Below are positions 30,083 through 39,797 of a DNA stretch of 64,000 bases, piece by piece; the stretch's first letter is position 1; each line of letters opens with the position of its first letter. The stretch is from Pseudomonas fluorescens (GTDB lineage: Bacteria > Pseudomonadota > Gammaproteobacteria > Pseudomonadales > Pseudomonadaceae), in contig NZ_CP078138.1 of assembly GCF_019212185.1 (NCBI RefSeq), positions 1 through 64,000 of the forward strand, read 5' to 3'. A model generated the notes under the pieces. That model ran no database searches, was not told the DNA's origin, and saw only the letters and a list, made by a program, of their open reading frames with translations. Made by a program: the position numbers and the translations under genes.

Positions 30083-30805
30083 TCAGTCCGCCAGCGCGGC
30101 TTGTTGCAGGGCGAAGATTTCGCCCATGCCTTTCTTCGCCAACTCGAGCATCGCGGTCAGCTCTTCCGGCTGGAACGGCGCGCCTTCGGCAGTGCCCTGG
30201 ACCTCGATGAAGCCACCAGTGCTGGTCATCACCACGTTCAGGTCGGTCTCGGCAGCGGAGTCTTCGAGGTAGTCGAGGTCCAATACCGGCTCGCCCTGGT
30301 ACATGCCGACCGAAACCGCGGCAATCATTTGTTTGAGTGGATCGCCGCCCTTCAGGCCGCCGCGCTTCTTGATCACTTTCAGTGCATCGACCAGGGCCAC
30401 CATGGCGCCGGTGATCGAGGCAGTACGGGTACCGCCGTCAGCCTGGATGACATCGCAATCGACGTACAGGGTCACATCGCCCAGTTTGGACATGTCCAGC
30501 GCGGCGCGCAGGGAGCGGCCGATCAGGCGCTGGATTTCCAGGGTGCGACCGCCTTGCTTGCCGCGGCTCGCTTCACGCTGGTTACGCTCGCCGGTGGCGC
30601 GCGGCAGCATGCCGTACTCAGCGGTCAACCACCCTTGGCCCTGGCCCTTGAGGAAACGCGGCACGCCGTTCTCGACGCTGACGGTGCAGATCACCTTGGT
30701 GTCACCGAACTCGACCAGTACAGATCCCTCGGCGTGTTTGGTGTAGTTGCGGGTGATGCGGATCGAGCGGAGCTGATCGGCAACGCGACCACTTGGACGT
30801 TTCAT
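30083..30805 (-). CDS. rph: Ribonuclease PH
   Basis: Phosphorolytic 3'-5' exoribonuclease that trims tRNA 3' ends, 240 aa. Signature segments: [19 protein letters not shown] at the start, [14 protein letters not shown] near residue 125 and the phosphate-binding [11 protein letters not shown] later. The length is normal and the gene is not frameshifted, unlike E. coli K-12 rph. It is divergent from yicC across a 269-bp gap, where no other gene was seen. DUF4870 follows on the same strand. Confidence 0.97.
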   Translation of the reverse strand: MKRPSGRVADQLRSIRITRNYTKHAEGSVLVEFGDTKVICTVSVENGVPRFLKGQGQGWLTAEYGMLPRATGERNQREASRGKQGGRTLEIQRLIGRSLRAALDMSKLGDVTLYVDCDVIQADGGTRTASITGAMVALVDALKVIKKRGGLKGGDPLKQMIAAVSVGMYQGEPVLDLDYLEDSAAETDLNVVMTSTGGFIEVQGTAEGAPFQPEELTAMLELAKKGMGEIFALQQAALAD

Positions 30806-31074
30806 AGAGGAACACCTGTACAGAGGACGGAAAACTACCCGGCATTATAGGTCGCCCGCGCCCGCCTGGGCACTTCTAAAAAAAACCGGCGACGAGCGAA
30901 GGCTCTACAACGCATGCCGCAACGCACTGTCGGGCTTTGACACGCGTCCGGTTTGGGAGCATCCACTGCACTGCGCTACAATCCTGCGCCTTTACAGCCT
31001 GTGGGCTTTAATTCATTCAATCAGGAGCGTCGAACCTCATGGTTTGGCGCCGACCTGTATCGCGAGGTACCTCC

Positions 31075-31938
31075 ATGGTGCACAGCATGACCGCCTTCGC
31101 CCGCGTCGAAAAAGCCGGCAGCCAGGGCACCCTGAGCTGGGAGCTGCGCTCGGTCAACAGCCGCTACCTCGAGCCGCACCTGCGCCTGCCGGAGTCATTC
31201 CGCGACCTCGAAGGCAATGTGCGCGAGGCGCTGCGCCAGGGCCTGTCGCGCGGCAAGCTGGAGTGCACACTGCGCTTTACCGAAGAAAGCACCGGCAAGA
31301 CGCTGCAGATTGACCAGGCACGCGCTGCGCAACTGATTGCCGCCGCCGAGACGGTCGCCAGCCTGATCACCAATCCCGCCGCCCTCAACCCGCTGGAGGT
31401 GCTGGCGTGGCCTGGCGTTCTGGTGGGCGATGCGACTGACCCGCAAGCCTTGAATGCCGAGGCGCTGGCGCTGTTCAACCAGGGCCTGAAAGAACTCAAG
31501 GCCGGCCGTGAGCGCGAAGGTGCGGAACTGGCACGCCTGATCAACGAGCGCCTGACCTCGATTGAACAAGACGTCGTGACCCTGCGGGAACTGGTGCCAC
31601 AAATGCTCGCCACCCAGCGCCAGAAAGTCCTCGACCGCTTTGCCGACATGCAGGCCGAGCTCGATCCGCAGCGTCTCGAGCAGGAAATGGTGATGCTCGC
31701 GCAAAAGAGCGACGTCGCCGAAGAACTGGACCGCCTGAGTACCCATATCATTGAAGTCCGCCGCGTACTCAAGTCCGGTGGCGCCGCCGGCCGACGCCTG
31801 GATTTCCTGATGCAGGAACTCAACCGCGAAGCCAACACCCTGGGCTCCAAGGCCTTCGACCCGCGCAGCACCCAGGCGGCAGTCAACCTCAAAGTGTTGA
31901 TTGAGCAAATGCGCGAACAAGTGCAGAACATAGAGTAA
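31075..31938 (+). CDS. YicC family endoribonuclease-like protein
   Basis: Protein of 287 aa matching YicC/YloC along its length (MVHSMTAFARVEKAG at the start, EANTLGSKAFD near the C-terminus). Recent work on E. coli YicC describes RNase activity linked to small-RNA turnover; older work links it to stationary-phase survival. ATG 31075 with GAGGT upstream gives the exact family length; an open frame begins at 31039. It stands 12 bp before gmk, with rpoZ and spoT following, the common gammaproteobacterial order. Confidence 0.92.
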   Translation: MVHSMTAFARVEKAGSQGTLSWELRSVNSRYLEPHLRLPESFRDLEGNVREALRQGLSRGKLECTLRFTEESTGKTLQIDQARAAQLIAAAETVASLITNPAALNPLEVLAWPGVLVGDATDPQALNAEALALFNQGLKELKAGREREGAELARLINERLTSIEQDVVTLRELVPQMLATQRQKVLDRFADMQAELDPQRLEQEMVMLAQKSDVAEELDRLSTHIIEVRRVLKSGGAAGRRLDFLMQELNREANTLGSKAFDPRSTQAAVNLKVLIEQMREQVQNIE

Positions 31939-32571
<633 letters not shown>

Positions 32572-32639
32572 AACAGCACTTCCCAAAACAGCTGCAAGGG
32601 CTTTACATTGGTACTTGCAGCGCGTTGAAGGGCTTGGTT

Positions 32640-32676
32640 AAAAAATCAGCGCTTCCCTAATCGCTGGTGATTTTTT
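32640..32676 (+). terminator. Likely terminator after gmk
   Basis: AAAAATCA and TGATTTTT pair at the base, with GCG/CGC inside after a bulge, followed by six T. It separates gmk from rpoZ, which probably has its own promoter in this 168-bp gap. Confidence 0.55.
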
Positions 32677-32739
32677 AAACTGTTGAGTCCGCTCGCCCAA
32701 CCGGGCAGCGCGCATATTGCATTCGCTCCGAGGAATACC

Positions 32740-33003
32740 ATGGCCCGCGTAACCGTTGAAGACTGCCTAGAACACGTGGAAAACCGCTTTGAGCTGGTCA
32801 TGCTCTCTACCAAGCGTGCCCGTCAACTGGCCACCGGCGGCAAAGAGCCACTGGTCCAGTGGGAAAACGACAAGCCTACCGTAGTCGCCTTGCGCGAAAT
32901 CGCCGAAGGCCTGATGAGCTACGAGTTCATCGCCAATGCTGAAATCGTCGAAGACGAACCGCTGTTCGCAGCGTTCGAGGACGAGTCCAACGAGGCCGTC
33001 TAA
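32740..33003 (+). CDS. rpoZ: RNA polymerase omega subunit
   Basis: Omega subunit of RNA polymerase, 87 aa, assisting beta' folding and forming part of a (p)ppGpp site. The N-terminus [20 protein letters not shown] and the ATGGKEP... loop are family-typical. ATG 32740 is the conserved start; the frame is open from 32683. spoT begins 57 bp later, so two parts of the stringent response are encoded together. Confidence 0.97.
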   Translation: MARVTVEDCLEHVENRFELVMLSTKRARQLATGGKEPLVQWENDKPTVVALREIAEGLMSYEFIANAEIVEDEPLFAAFEDESNEAV

Positions 33004-33060
33004 GCCTATGCCTGGTCGACGTAGCACGGCGCGGGATCACAGCTTGTGGCAGGAGACATC

Positions 33061-35166
33061 ATGCCCAGCATAGACGCCCTCGCCGATCGCTTATCGACCT
33101 ACCTCGGCAATGACCAGGTCAATCTGGTCCGCCGAGCGTACTTCTACGCCGAACAAGCCCACGACGGCCAACGCCGCCGTAGCGGCGAGGCGTACGTCAC
33201 GCATCCTCTTGCCGTGGCCAATATTCTTGCCGACATGCACATGGACCATCAGAGCCTGATGGCCGCGATGCTGCATGACGTGATCGAAGACACCGGGATC
33301 GCCAAGGAAGCGCTGCAAGCGCAGTTCGGCGAAACCGTGGCCGAATTGGTCGATGGGGTCAGCAAACTGACCCAGATGAACTTCGAGACCAAGGCCGAAG
33401 CCCAGGCCGAAAACTTCCAGAAAATGGCCATGGCCATGGCTCGCGACATTCGCGTGATCCTGGTCAAGCTGGCCGACCGCCTGCACAACATGCGCACCCT
33501 GGAAGTACTGTCCGGTGAAAAGCGCCGACGCATCGCCAAGGAAACCCTGGAAATCTATGCCCCCATTGCCAACCGGCTGGGCATGCACGCCATCCGCATA
33601 GAATTCGAAGACCTCGGTTTCAAGGCCATGCACCCGATGCGCTCCGCGCGGATCAATCAGGCGGTCAAACGCGCCCGGGGCAACCGCAAGGAAATCGTCA
33701 ACAAGATCGAAGAGTCCCTGGGCCATTGCCTGGCGATCGACGGCATCCAAGGCGAAGTCAGCGGTCGGCAGAAACACCTGTACGGCATCTACAAGAAAAT
33801 GCGCGGCAAGCGTCGGGCCTTCAACGAGATCATGGACGTGTATGCGTTCCGGATCATCGTCGACAAGGTCGACACCTGCTACCGCGTGCTGGGTGCCGTG
33901 CACAACCTGTACAAGCCTTTGCCAGGACGCTTCAAAGATTACATCGCAATCCCCAAGGCCAACGGCTACCAGTCGCTGCACACCACGCTCTTCGGCATGC
34001 ATGGCGTACCGATCGAAATCCAGATCCGCACCCGTGAAATGGAAGAGATGGCCAACAATGGCATCGCCGCGCACTGGCTGTACAAGTCCAGTGGCGACGA
34101 GCAGCCAAAAGGCACCCACGCCCGCGCCCGTCAGTGGGTCAAGGGCGTGCTGGAAATGCAGCAGCGTGCCGGCAACTCGCTGGAATTCATCGAAAGCGTG
34201 AAGATCGACCTGTTCCCGGACGAGGTCTACGTGTTCACGCCCAAAGGCCGGATCATGGAGCTGCCCAAAGGCTCCACGGCGGTCGACTTCGCCTACGCGG
34301 TGCACACCGATGTGGGCAATAGCTGTATTGCCTGCCGGATCAATCGCCGTCTCGCGCCGTTGTCCGAACCGCTGCAGAGTGGTTCCACCGTCGAGATCGT
34401 CAGCGCTCCCGGGGCACGACCGAACCCGGCCTGGCTCAATTTTGTGGTCACCGGCAAGGCCCGCACACACATTCGCCATGCCCTGAAACTGCAGCGCCGC
34501 TCCGAGTCCATCAGCCTTGGCGAACGCCTGCTGAACAAGGTTCTCAACGGTTTCGACAGTTCGCTGGAGCAAATCCCGGCCGAACGCATCAAGGCGATGC
34601 TTGCCGAGTACCGCCTGGAGCTGATCGAAGACCTGCTGGAGGACATTGGCCTGGGCAACCGCATGGCCTATGTCGTGGCGCGCCGCCTGCTTGGCGAAGG
34701 CGAACAACTGCCAAGCCCCGAGGGCCCGCTGGCGATCCGCGGCACCGAAGGCCTGGTGCTCAGTTATGCCAAATGCTGCACGCCGATCCCGGGCGACCCG
34801 ATTGTCGGCCACCTGTCCGCAGGCAAAGGCATGGTCGTGCACCTGGACAACTGCCGCAATATCAGCGAAATCCGCCACAACCCGGAAAAATGCATCCAGC
34901 TCTCGTGGGCCAAGGATGTCACCGGCGAATTCAATGTCGAGTTGCGCGTCGAGCTGGAGCACCAGCGCGGTTTGATCGCGTTGCTGGCCAGCAGCGTCAA
35001 CGCCGCCGACGGCAATATCGAGAAAATCAGCATGGACGAGCGCGATGGTCGCATCAGCGTGGTTCAACTGGTGGTCAGCGTGCACGACCGCGTACACCTG
35101 GCCCGCGTGATCAAGAAACTGCGCGCCCTGACCGGGGTGATCCGTATCACCCGCATGCGTGCCTAA
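33061..35166 (+). CDS. spoT: Bifunctional (p)ppGpp synthetase/hydrolase SpoT
   Basis: Makes and degrades (p)ppGpp, 701 aa. In order: HD hydrolase (HDVIEDT near residue 72-78), synthetase (GRQKHLYGIYKKM, then DVYAFRIIVD near 260), TGS (VYVFTPKGRIMELPKG near 390), a Cys-rich zinc-finger-like region (AKCCTPIPGDPI near 575) and a C-terminal ACT domain. ATG 33061 has AGGAGA upstream and matches P. aeruginosa SpoT; the frame is open from 33046. A RidA gene follows 24 bp later. Confidence 0.97.
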   Translation: MPSIDALADRLSTYLGNDQVNLVRRAYFYAEQAHDGQRRRSGEAYVTHPLAVANILADMHMDHQSLMAAMLHDVIEDTGIAKEALQAQFGETVAELVDGVSKLTQMNFETKAEAQAENFQKMAMAMARDIRVILVKLADRLHNMRTLEVLSGEKRRRIAKETLEIYAPIANRLGMHAIRIEFEDLGFKAMHPMRSARINQAVKRARGNRKEIVNKIEESLGHCLAIDGIQGEVSGRQKHLYGIYKKMRGKRRAFNEIMDVYAFRIIVDKVDTCYRVLGAVHNLYKPLPGRFKDYIAIPKANGYQSLHTTLFGMHGVPIEIQIRTREMEEMANNGIAAHWLYKSSGDEQPKGTHARARQWVKGVLEMQQRAGNSLEFIESVKIDLFPDEVYVFTPKGRIMELPKGSTAVDFAYAVHTDVGNSCIACRINRRLAPLSEPLQSGSTVEIVSAPGARPNPAWLNFVVTGKARTHIRHALKLQRRSESISLGERLLNKVLNGFDSSLEQIPAERIKAMLAEYRLELIEDLLEDIGLGNRMAYVVARRLLGEGEQLPSPEGPLAIRGTEGLVLSYAKCCTPIPGDPIVGHLSAGKGMVVHLDNCRNISEIRHNPEKCIQLSWAKDVTGEFNVELRVELEHQRGLIALLASSVNAADGNIEKISMDERDGRISVVQLVVSVHDRVHLARVIKKLRALTGVIRITRMRA

Positions 35167-35190
35167 GCCATTTATTACAAGGAGTCATAT

Positions 35191-35571
35191 ATGACCAAGA
35201 CCGTTATCACCAGCGACAAGGCCCCGGCTGCCATCGGCACCTACTCCCAGGCAATCAAGGCTGGCAACACCGTCTACATGTCCGGTCAGATCCCGCTCGA
35301 TCCAAAAACCATGGAACTGGTCGAAGGCTTTGAAGCCCAGACCGTTCAGGTATTCGAGAACCTCAAGGCCGTTGCCGAAGCCGCTGGCGGCTCGTTCAAG
35401 GACATCGTCAAACTGAACATCTTCCTCACCGACCTGAGCCACTTCGCCAAGGTCAACGAGATCATGGGCAAGTACTTCGACCAGCCTTACCCTGCCCGCG
35501 CCGCCATCGGCGTGGCTGCCCTGCCGAAGGGCTCCCAGGTAGAAATGGACGCCATTCTGGTCATCGAGTAA
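35191..35571 (+). CDS. ridA: RidA family 2-iminobutanoate/2-iminopropanoate deaminase
   Basis: Cytoplasmic enzyme of 126 aa that hydrolyses reactive enamines/imines formed by PLP enzymes such as threonine dehydratase. This copy has the archetypal features: [20 protein letters not shown] at the start, [15 protein letters not shown] with the carboxylate-binding Arg, and EMDAILVIE at the end. AAGGAG precedes the ATG. It is 24 bp after spoT, a standard gammaproteobacterial arrangement, and is the true RidA; the copy in the dad operon is more divergent. Confidence 0.95.
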   Translation: MTKTVITSDKAPAAIGTYSQAIKAGNTVYMSGQIPLDPKTMELVEGFEAQTVQVFENLKAVAEAAGGSFKDIVKLNIFLTDLSHFAKVNEIMGKYFDQPYPARAAIGVAALPKGSQVEMDAILVIE

Positions 35572-35626
35572 CACGCCCGGCGCAACCTCCACGGTTGCGC
35601 CAGCTCCGCCCCCAAAGGATTTCCTC

Positions 35627-36367
35627 ATGCGCAAAGCGCTAGCTCTCTCATTGCTTGCGGTGTTTCTGGGCGGCTGTGCCAGTGACCCCGCAGACCGCGA
35701 CATCAGCGGCACCTGGATCAACCAGGCGGCAATCGATGCGGCCGCCAAGGGCGTTCCACTGCGTGAAGCACTGCAAGCCAACGGCCCGAACCTGGAATGG
35801 GACGTCAATACCAGGGCCAGTCAGGCGCGCTACACCAACGGTTTTGAGAATGTCGAAGGCAAGGTCCTGGGCGAGCAATCCGGCGCCTGGAAGATCGAGA
35901 TCTATGGCAGCTCCGGCACCGAATTGAAACGTGACGGCAAGCAACTGCAACAGGTGGCCAACGACAACGAGCCAGAGCAGCTGTTTGACCGCCCCAAAGA
36001 CGTCGTTCCGGAAGGCGCGCCGCTGGGTGCCAGCTTCGAGCGCGCCCTGTACGCCGCGTACCTGGGTGGCAGCTGGAAGATCGTCGACGGCCAGGGCCAG
36101 GGCAACACCGTGCAGTTCCAGGCTGATGGCGCCGTCCAGGGCTTGCCGGGAGCCGATCGCTACGCCCTGTGCCTGGCAGGCGACTGCGCCTCAATGAGCG
36201 GCGGCAACGACACCATTTGGCTGCAACTCAACGGCCAGGGTAATCCGTGGATCTTTACCCGCAAGGGTAACGACCTGGAGATCTTCCAGGCAGTGAACCG
36301 GGCGCAGGCCGACGAAGTACCGTCGTTCGCCCCGGGCAATCGTCAATGGACACTGGAAAAGCAGTGA
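35627..36367 (+). CDS. Predicted outer-membrane lipoprotein of unknown function
   Basis: Lipoprotein of 246 aa. The signal MRKALALSLLAVFLGGC carries the lipobox LGGC, with Ala at +2, pointing to the outer membrane. The mature part contains two similar tryptophan-bearing strand regions (GAWKIEIYGS and GSWKIVDGQG) and a CLAGDC pair, consistent with a small beta-rich domain, perhaps repeated. No family was recognised. It follows ridA by 55 bp and converges with the epimerase gene at a short hairpin. Confidence 0.75.
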   Translation: MRKALALSLLAVFLGGCASDPADRDISGTWINQAAIDAAAKGVPLREALQANGPNLEWDVNTRASQARYTNGFENVEGKVLGEQSGAWKIEIYGSSGTELKRDGKQLQQVANDNEPEQLFDRPKDVVPEGAPLGASFERALYAAYLGGSWKIVDGQGQGNTVQFQADGAVQGLPGADRYALCLAGDCASMSGGNDTIWLQLNGQGNPWIFTRKGNDLEIFQAVNRAQADEVPSFAPGNRQWTLEKQ

Positions 36368-36379
36368 TCCTCGCCGCAG

Positions 36380-36403
36380 CAGGAGCGAGTGTGCTCGCTC
36401 CTG
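36380..36403. repeat. REP-like hairpin between converging genes
   Basis: CAGGAGCGAG and CTCGCTCCTG form a perfect 10-bp stem with a 4-base loop. It resembles one REP arm and may act as a terminator for the lipoprotein gene. Confidence 0.65.
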
Positions 36404-36407
36404 TCAT

Positions 36408-37268
36408 TCACTGAGGCCGATCTGCCAATATTGCCGCATAGCCCTCACGGAAGCTCGGATACCTGGGCTCCCAGCCCAACGCCTTGATCCGCGCATTACT
36501 GCAGCGCTTGCTGCCCGTACGACGCACGCTGGAATCTTCCGCCCATTCGGTAACGCCCAGATACTCGCGTAGCCAGGCCACGACCTCTGCCAGGGGTGCC
36601 GGCGCATCGTCGACACCGATATAGCAATCTTCCAGCTTGCGCCCGTGCTGATTGGCCTCAAGCAGAAAGGCCAGCAAGCCAGCAGCGTCATCGGCATGAA
36701 TACGATTGCCATACAACGGCGGATCGACCGCCACCCGATAGCCTCTGCGCACCTGAGTCAGCAACCACTCGCGCCCCGGACCATAAATACCGGTCAAACG
36801 CACCACGCTGGCCGGAATCCCACTGCCGAGTGCCACTTGCTCGGCCTCGCGCATGATGCGCCCGGAGTACGCCGACGGCTGGGCTGGCGAACTCTCATCG
36901 ATCCATGAACCATCCTTTTGCTCATAGACGCTGCTGCTGGAGACGAACAACAAGCGCTCCGGCACCTGACCGTAATCCTCGAGCCAACCCAGCACATGGC
37001 GCAGGCCCTGAACATAAGCCGCACGGTAGCCGGCCTCATCGTGATCGGTGGCGGCAGCGCAATACACCAGGTAATCCACCGCACCCACGGGCCAGTTTTC
37101 TGGACAGTCCTCGCTGAACAAATCACCAGCGATGCCGATCACCCCTGCGGGCAAGCGCGCGACGTTGCGGCGCAAACCGTAGACCTGCCAGCCTTTTGCC
37201 AGCATTTGCTCGGCCAAACGGCTGCCGACATCGCCACAACCAGCGATCAAAACAGTAGGCGCTGACAT
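36408..37268 (-). CDS. NAD(P)-binding epimerase/SDR-like protein
   Basis: Rossmann-fold protein of 286 aa. The dinucleotide motif is AGCGDVGSRLAEQ near residues 9-21, and a sugar-nucleotide epimerase-like core follows (VYCAAATDHDEAGYRAAYVQ, FVSSSSVYEQKDG). The usual YxxxK is not evident; YSGRIMREAE is in its place, so catalysis by the classical SDR route is doubtful. ATG 37268 is chosen for AGAGGAT upstream. It is divergent from exbB. Function is unknown. Confidence 0.78.
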   Translation of the reverse strand: MSAPTVLIAGCGDVGSRLAEQMLAKGWQVYGLRRNVARLPAGVIGIAGDLFSEDCPENWPVGAVDYLVYCAAATDHDEAGYRAAYVQGLRHVLGWLEDYGQVPERLLFVSSSSVYEQKDGSWIDESSPAQPSAYSGRIMREAEQVALGSGIPASVVRLTGIYGPGREWLLTQVRRGYRVAVDPPLYGNRIHADDAAGLLAFLLEANQHGRKLEDCYIGVDDAPAPLAEVVAWLREYLGVTEWAEDSSVRRTGSKRCSNARIKALGWEPRYPSFREGYAAILADRPQ

Positions 37269-37456
37269 CGAAAATCCTCTCAAACAAAGGCACAGACTAG
37301 CGCCAGCAATAGACGAGCGGCTAGCAATGGAAGAAAAAAAGAGACGCTATTACTTCTGTTAACAAGAATTAATTGCAATAATGCCCGCCACTTTGTTCTC
37401 GGCCCCACGAGGCCTGGAAGGACATTAACCCTCTTTTTCTCTCAGGTCCGGCCAGC

Positions 37457-38461
37457 ATGACACGCAATCCACTCTCCGCTTCGCCTACCACGCCCGCTCG
37501 TCCACTTCGCGCTTTGAGTGCTGCGGCCGCCCTGCTATTCAGCCTGTTGCTGGCGCCAACCGCTGCCTTTGCTGACGAGACAACCACGGCTGCTACACCC
37601 GCTGCTGCCACCGCGCCGGCTGCGGCCGACGCTGCCCACGGCAGTGCCGATCATGGCGCGCCTGCCGTGACGCCGGTGTCTGCCGATCCGGTCCAAACCA
37701 TTGACGGCGTCGACGCCGACCAGCCGGAAGTGCTGGAAGCCGACAACACCCTGGGCATGGCTCACGACCTGTCGCCATGGGGCATGTACCAGAACGCAGA
37801 CATCATCGTGAAAATCGTGATGATCGGCCTGGCAATTGCCTCGATCATCACCTGGACCATCTGGATTGCCAAAGGCTTCGAGCTGATGGCCGCCAAGCGC
37901 CGCCTGCGTACCGAGATCGCGCACCTGAAGAAGGCCACCACCCTCAAGGAAGCCAGCGCCACTGCAACCAAGCCTGGCACCCTGGCCAACCTGCTGGTCC
38001 ACGACGCACTGGAAGAAATGCGCCTGTCGGCCAACAGCCGCGAAAAAGAAGGCATCAAGGAACGCGTCAGCTTCCGTCTGGAGCGCCTGGTCGCTGCCTG
38101 CGGTCGTAACATGAGCAACGGCACTGGCGTGCTGGCAACCATCGGTTCAACCGCGCCGTTTGTCGGCCTGTTCGGTACCGTGTGGGGCATCATGAACAGC
38201 TTCATCGGTATTGCCAAAACCCAGACCACCAACCTCGCCGTCGTTGCTCCCGGCATCGCTGAAGCCCTGCTGGCTACCGCACTGGGCCTGGTCGCAGCGA
38301 TCCCTGCTGTGGTCATCTACAACGTTTTCGCACGCTCCATCGCTGGCTACAAGGCTCAGGTTTCCGACGCTTCGGCTGAAGTCCTGCTGCTGGTCAGCCG
38401 TGACCTCGATCACCTGCCAAGCGAGCGTTCCGCGCAACCGCACATGGTTAAAGTAGGGTAA
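37457..38461 (+). CDS. exbB: TonB-system proton channel protein ExbB
   Basis: Inner-membrane MotA/TolQ/ExbB protein of 334 aa that with ExbD uses the proton gradient to energise TonB. The N-terminal signal-like region (LRALSAAAALLFSLLLAP) and a long Ala/Pro/Asp-rich periplasmic segment (about residues 35-100) are an extension typical of Pseudomonas ExbB. The core begins near 110 (three helices); GSTAPFVGLFGTVWGIMNSF is the signature. The 188-bp upstream gap is AT-rich and is where a Fur site would lie, but no clear Fur box was seen. Confidence 0.95.
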   Translation: MTRNPLSASPTTPARPLRALSAAAALLFSLLLAPTAAFADETTTAATPAAATAPAAADAAHGSADHGAPAVTPVSADPVQTIDGVDADQPEVLEADNTLGMAHDLSPWGMYQNADIIVKIVMIGLAIASIITWTIWIAKGFELMAAKRRLRTEIAHLKKATTLKEASATATKPGTLANLLVHDALEEMRLSANSREKEGIKERVSFRLERLVAACGRNMSNGTGVLATIGSTAPFVGLFGTVWGIMNSFIGIAKTQTTNLAVVAPGIAEALLATALGLVAAIPAVVIYNVFARSIAGYKAQVSDASAEVLLLVSRDLDHLPSERSAQPHMVKVG

Positions 38462-38467
38462 GCGACC

Positions 38468-38896
38468 ATGGGCCTGCATTTGAAGGAAGGTGCGAGCGAC
38501 GACCTCGCCGAGAACCACGAAATCAACGTCACGCCGTTCATCGACGTGATGCTGGTGCTGTTGATCATCTTCATGGTGGCCGCCCCGTTGGCCACCGTCG
38601 ACATCAAGGTTGACCTGCCCGCCTCGACCGCCAAGCCGGCACCGCGGCCGGAGAAACCGGTGTTCCTCAGCGTCAAGGCCGATCAACGCCTGTACCTGGG
38701 CGAAGACGAGGTCAAGGCCGAGAGCCTCGGCGCGACCCTGGATGCACGCACCCAGGGCAAGAAGGACACCACCATCTTCTTCCAGGCCGATAAAGGCGTG
38801 GACTACGGCGACCTGATGCACGTAATGGATGCCCTGCGGGCAGCCGGTTACCTGAAAGTCGGCCTGGTCGGACTCGAGACGGCAGCCAAAAAATGA
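38468..38896 (+). CDS. exbD: TonB-system protein ExbD
   Basis: Partner of ExbB, 142 aa, with one N-terminal transmembrane helix and a periplasmic domain. The pore aspartate lies in NVTPFIDVMLVLLIIFMV. AGGG precedes the ATG, 6 bp after exbB. The last bases overlap tonB (ATGA), indicating translational coupling in exbB-exbD-tonB. Confidence 0.96.
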   Translation: MGLHLKEGASDDLAENHEINVTPFIDVMLVLLIIFMVAAPLATVDIKVDLPASTAKPAPRPEKPVFLSVKADQRLYLGEDEVKAESLGATLDARTQGKKDTTIFFQADKGVDYGDLMHVMDALRAAGYLKVGLVGLETAAKK

Positions 38897-39639
38897 TCAC
38901 GACGCGCCAAAAGCTGACGCGTTACAGCGCTAGCCTGGCGGTGGTGCTGGGCGTCCACGCGGTCGCGGTAATCCTCGCGCTCAACTGGAAGTCCTCACCC
39001 CCGGTCACGCTGCCGCCGATGGCGATGCTGGTCGAACTGGCGCCGGTCCCGGCCCCACCACAACCGGCTCCGCCCAAGGTTGTAACGCCGCCCCAACCCC
39101 CGGCTCCGGTCGAGGAACTGCCGTTGCCCAAGCTGGCCGAGGCTCCCAAGCCGACCATCTCGGTGCCCAAGCCGAAACCCAAGCCCAAACCACAACCGCC
39201 AAAACCGGTTGAGAAAAAGCCCGAGACGCCGAAGGAAAAACCTTCCGATACGCCGCCGTCCGAAGCCCAGCCAAGCAATGCGCCGCCGGTCAAATCGGCT
39301 CAGCCCAATCCGGGGCCGACCGCTGCGCAGAACGCGGCCAAGGCCAGCTGGCAAGGCACCTTGCTGGCGCACCTGCAGAAGTACAAGAAGTATCCGCCAG
39401 GCGCCCAGGCACGTGGCAAGGAGGGCTTGAACCGCTTGCGTTTCGTGGTAGATGCCGAAGGCAAGGTATTGTCCTTTGAGCTGGTAGGACGTTCCGGCAA
39501 TGCTGATCTGGACCGCGCGACCCTGGAAATGATCCGCCGTGCCCAGCCGCTGCCCAAGCCTCCGGCCGACATGCTGACCAACGGCTCGATCGAAATCGTT
39601 GCGCCGTTCGTGTATTCGCTGGAGAAAAAGCGCCGCTAA
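38893..39639 (+). CDS. tonB: Energy transducer TonB
   Basis: Protein of 248 aa that spans the periplasm and delivers energy to outer-membrane siderophore receptors. It has an N-terminal signal-anchor helix (ASLAVVLGVHAVAVILALNW), a long Pro/Lys-rich spacer with KPKPKPKPQPPKPV (about residues 95-140), and a C-terminal TonB domain (LLAHLQKYKKYPPGAQARG, LRFVVDAEGKVLSFEL). The ATG overlaps exbD by 4 bp. A hairpin follows at 39655. Confidence 0.95.
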   Translation: MITTRQKLTRYSASLAVVLGVHAVAVILALNWKSSPPVTLPPMAMLVELAPVPAPPQPAPPKVVTPPQPPAPVEELPLPKLAEAPKPTISVPKPKPKPKPQPPKPVEKKPETPKEKPSDTPPSEAQPSNAPPVKSAQPNPGPTAAQNAAKASWQGTLLAHLQKYKKYPPGAQARGKEGLNRLRFVVDAEGKVLSFELVGRSGNADLDRATLEMIRRAQPLPKPPADMLTNGSIEIVAPFVYSLEKKRR

Positions 39640-39654
39640 GCCGGTGGGGTTTGT

Positions 39655-39680
39655 CACAAGGCACCGAAAGGTGCCTTGTG
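39655..39680 (+). terminator. Hairpin after tonB
   Basis: CACAAGGCACC and GGTGCCTTGTG form a perfect 11-bp stem with a GAAA tetraloop. The following tract is CATTTC rather than a long T-run, so termination may be partial. Confidence 0.7.
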
Positions 39681-39797
39681 CATTTCTGGCAACGACAAAG
39701 CTGCATTGCCCAGTGTCACTCAACCAGCCCAGTCTGATAACGTGCGTCTATCGATTGCAGCCGGTATGCTTGGCTCGCATCTTCATGGACGCCCGCT

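Noticed and set aside
30937..30982. TTGACA and TACAAT upstream of yicC as a promoter
   Set aside because: They are about 34 bp apart, far from the 16-18 bp needed.
33091..35097. 668-codon open frame antisense to spoT
   Set aside because: A shadow of the high-GC spoT reading frame; no family resemblance and spoT is certain.
37269..37456. A Fur box upstream of exbB
   Set aside because: The region is AT-rich and Fur control is likely on general grounds, but no segment matched the 19-bp consensus well enough.
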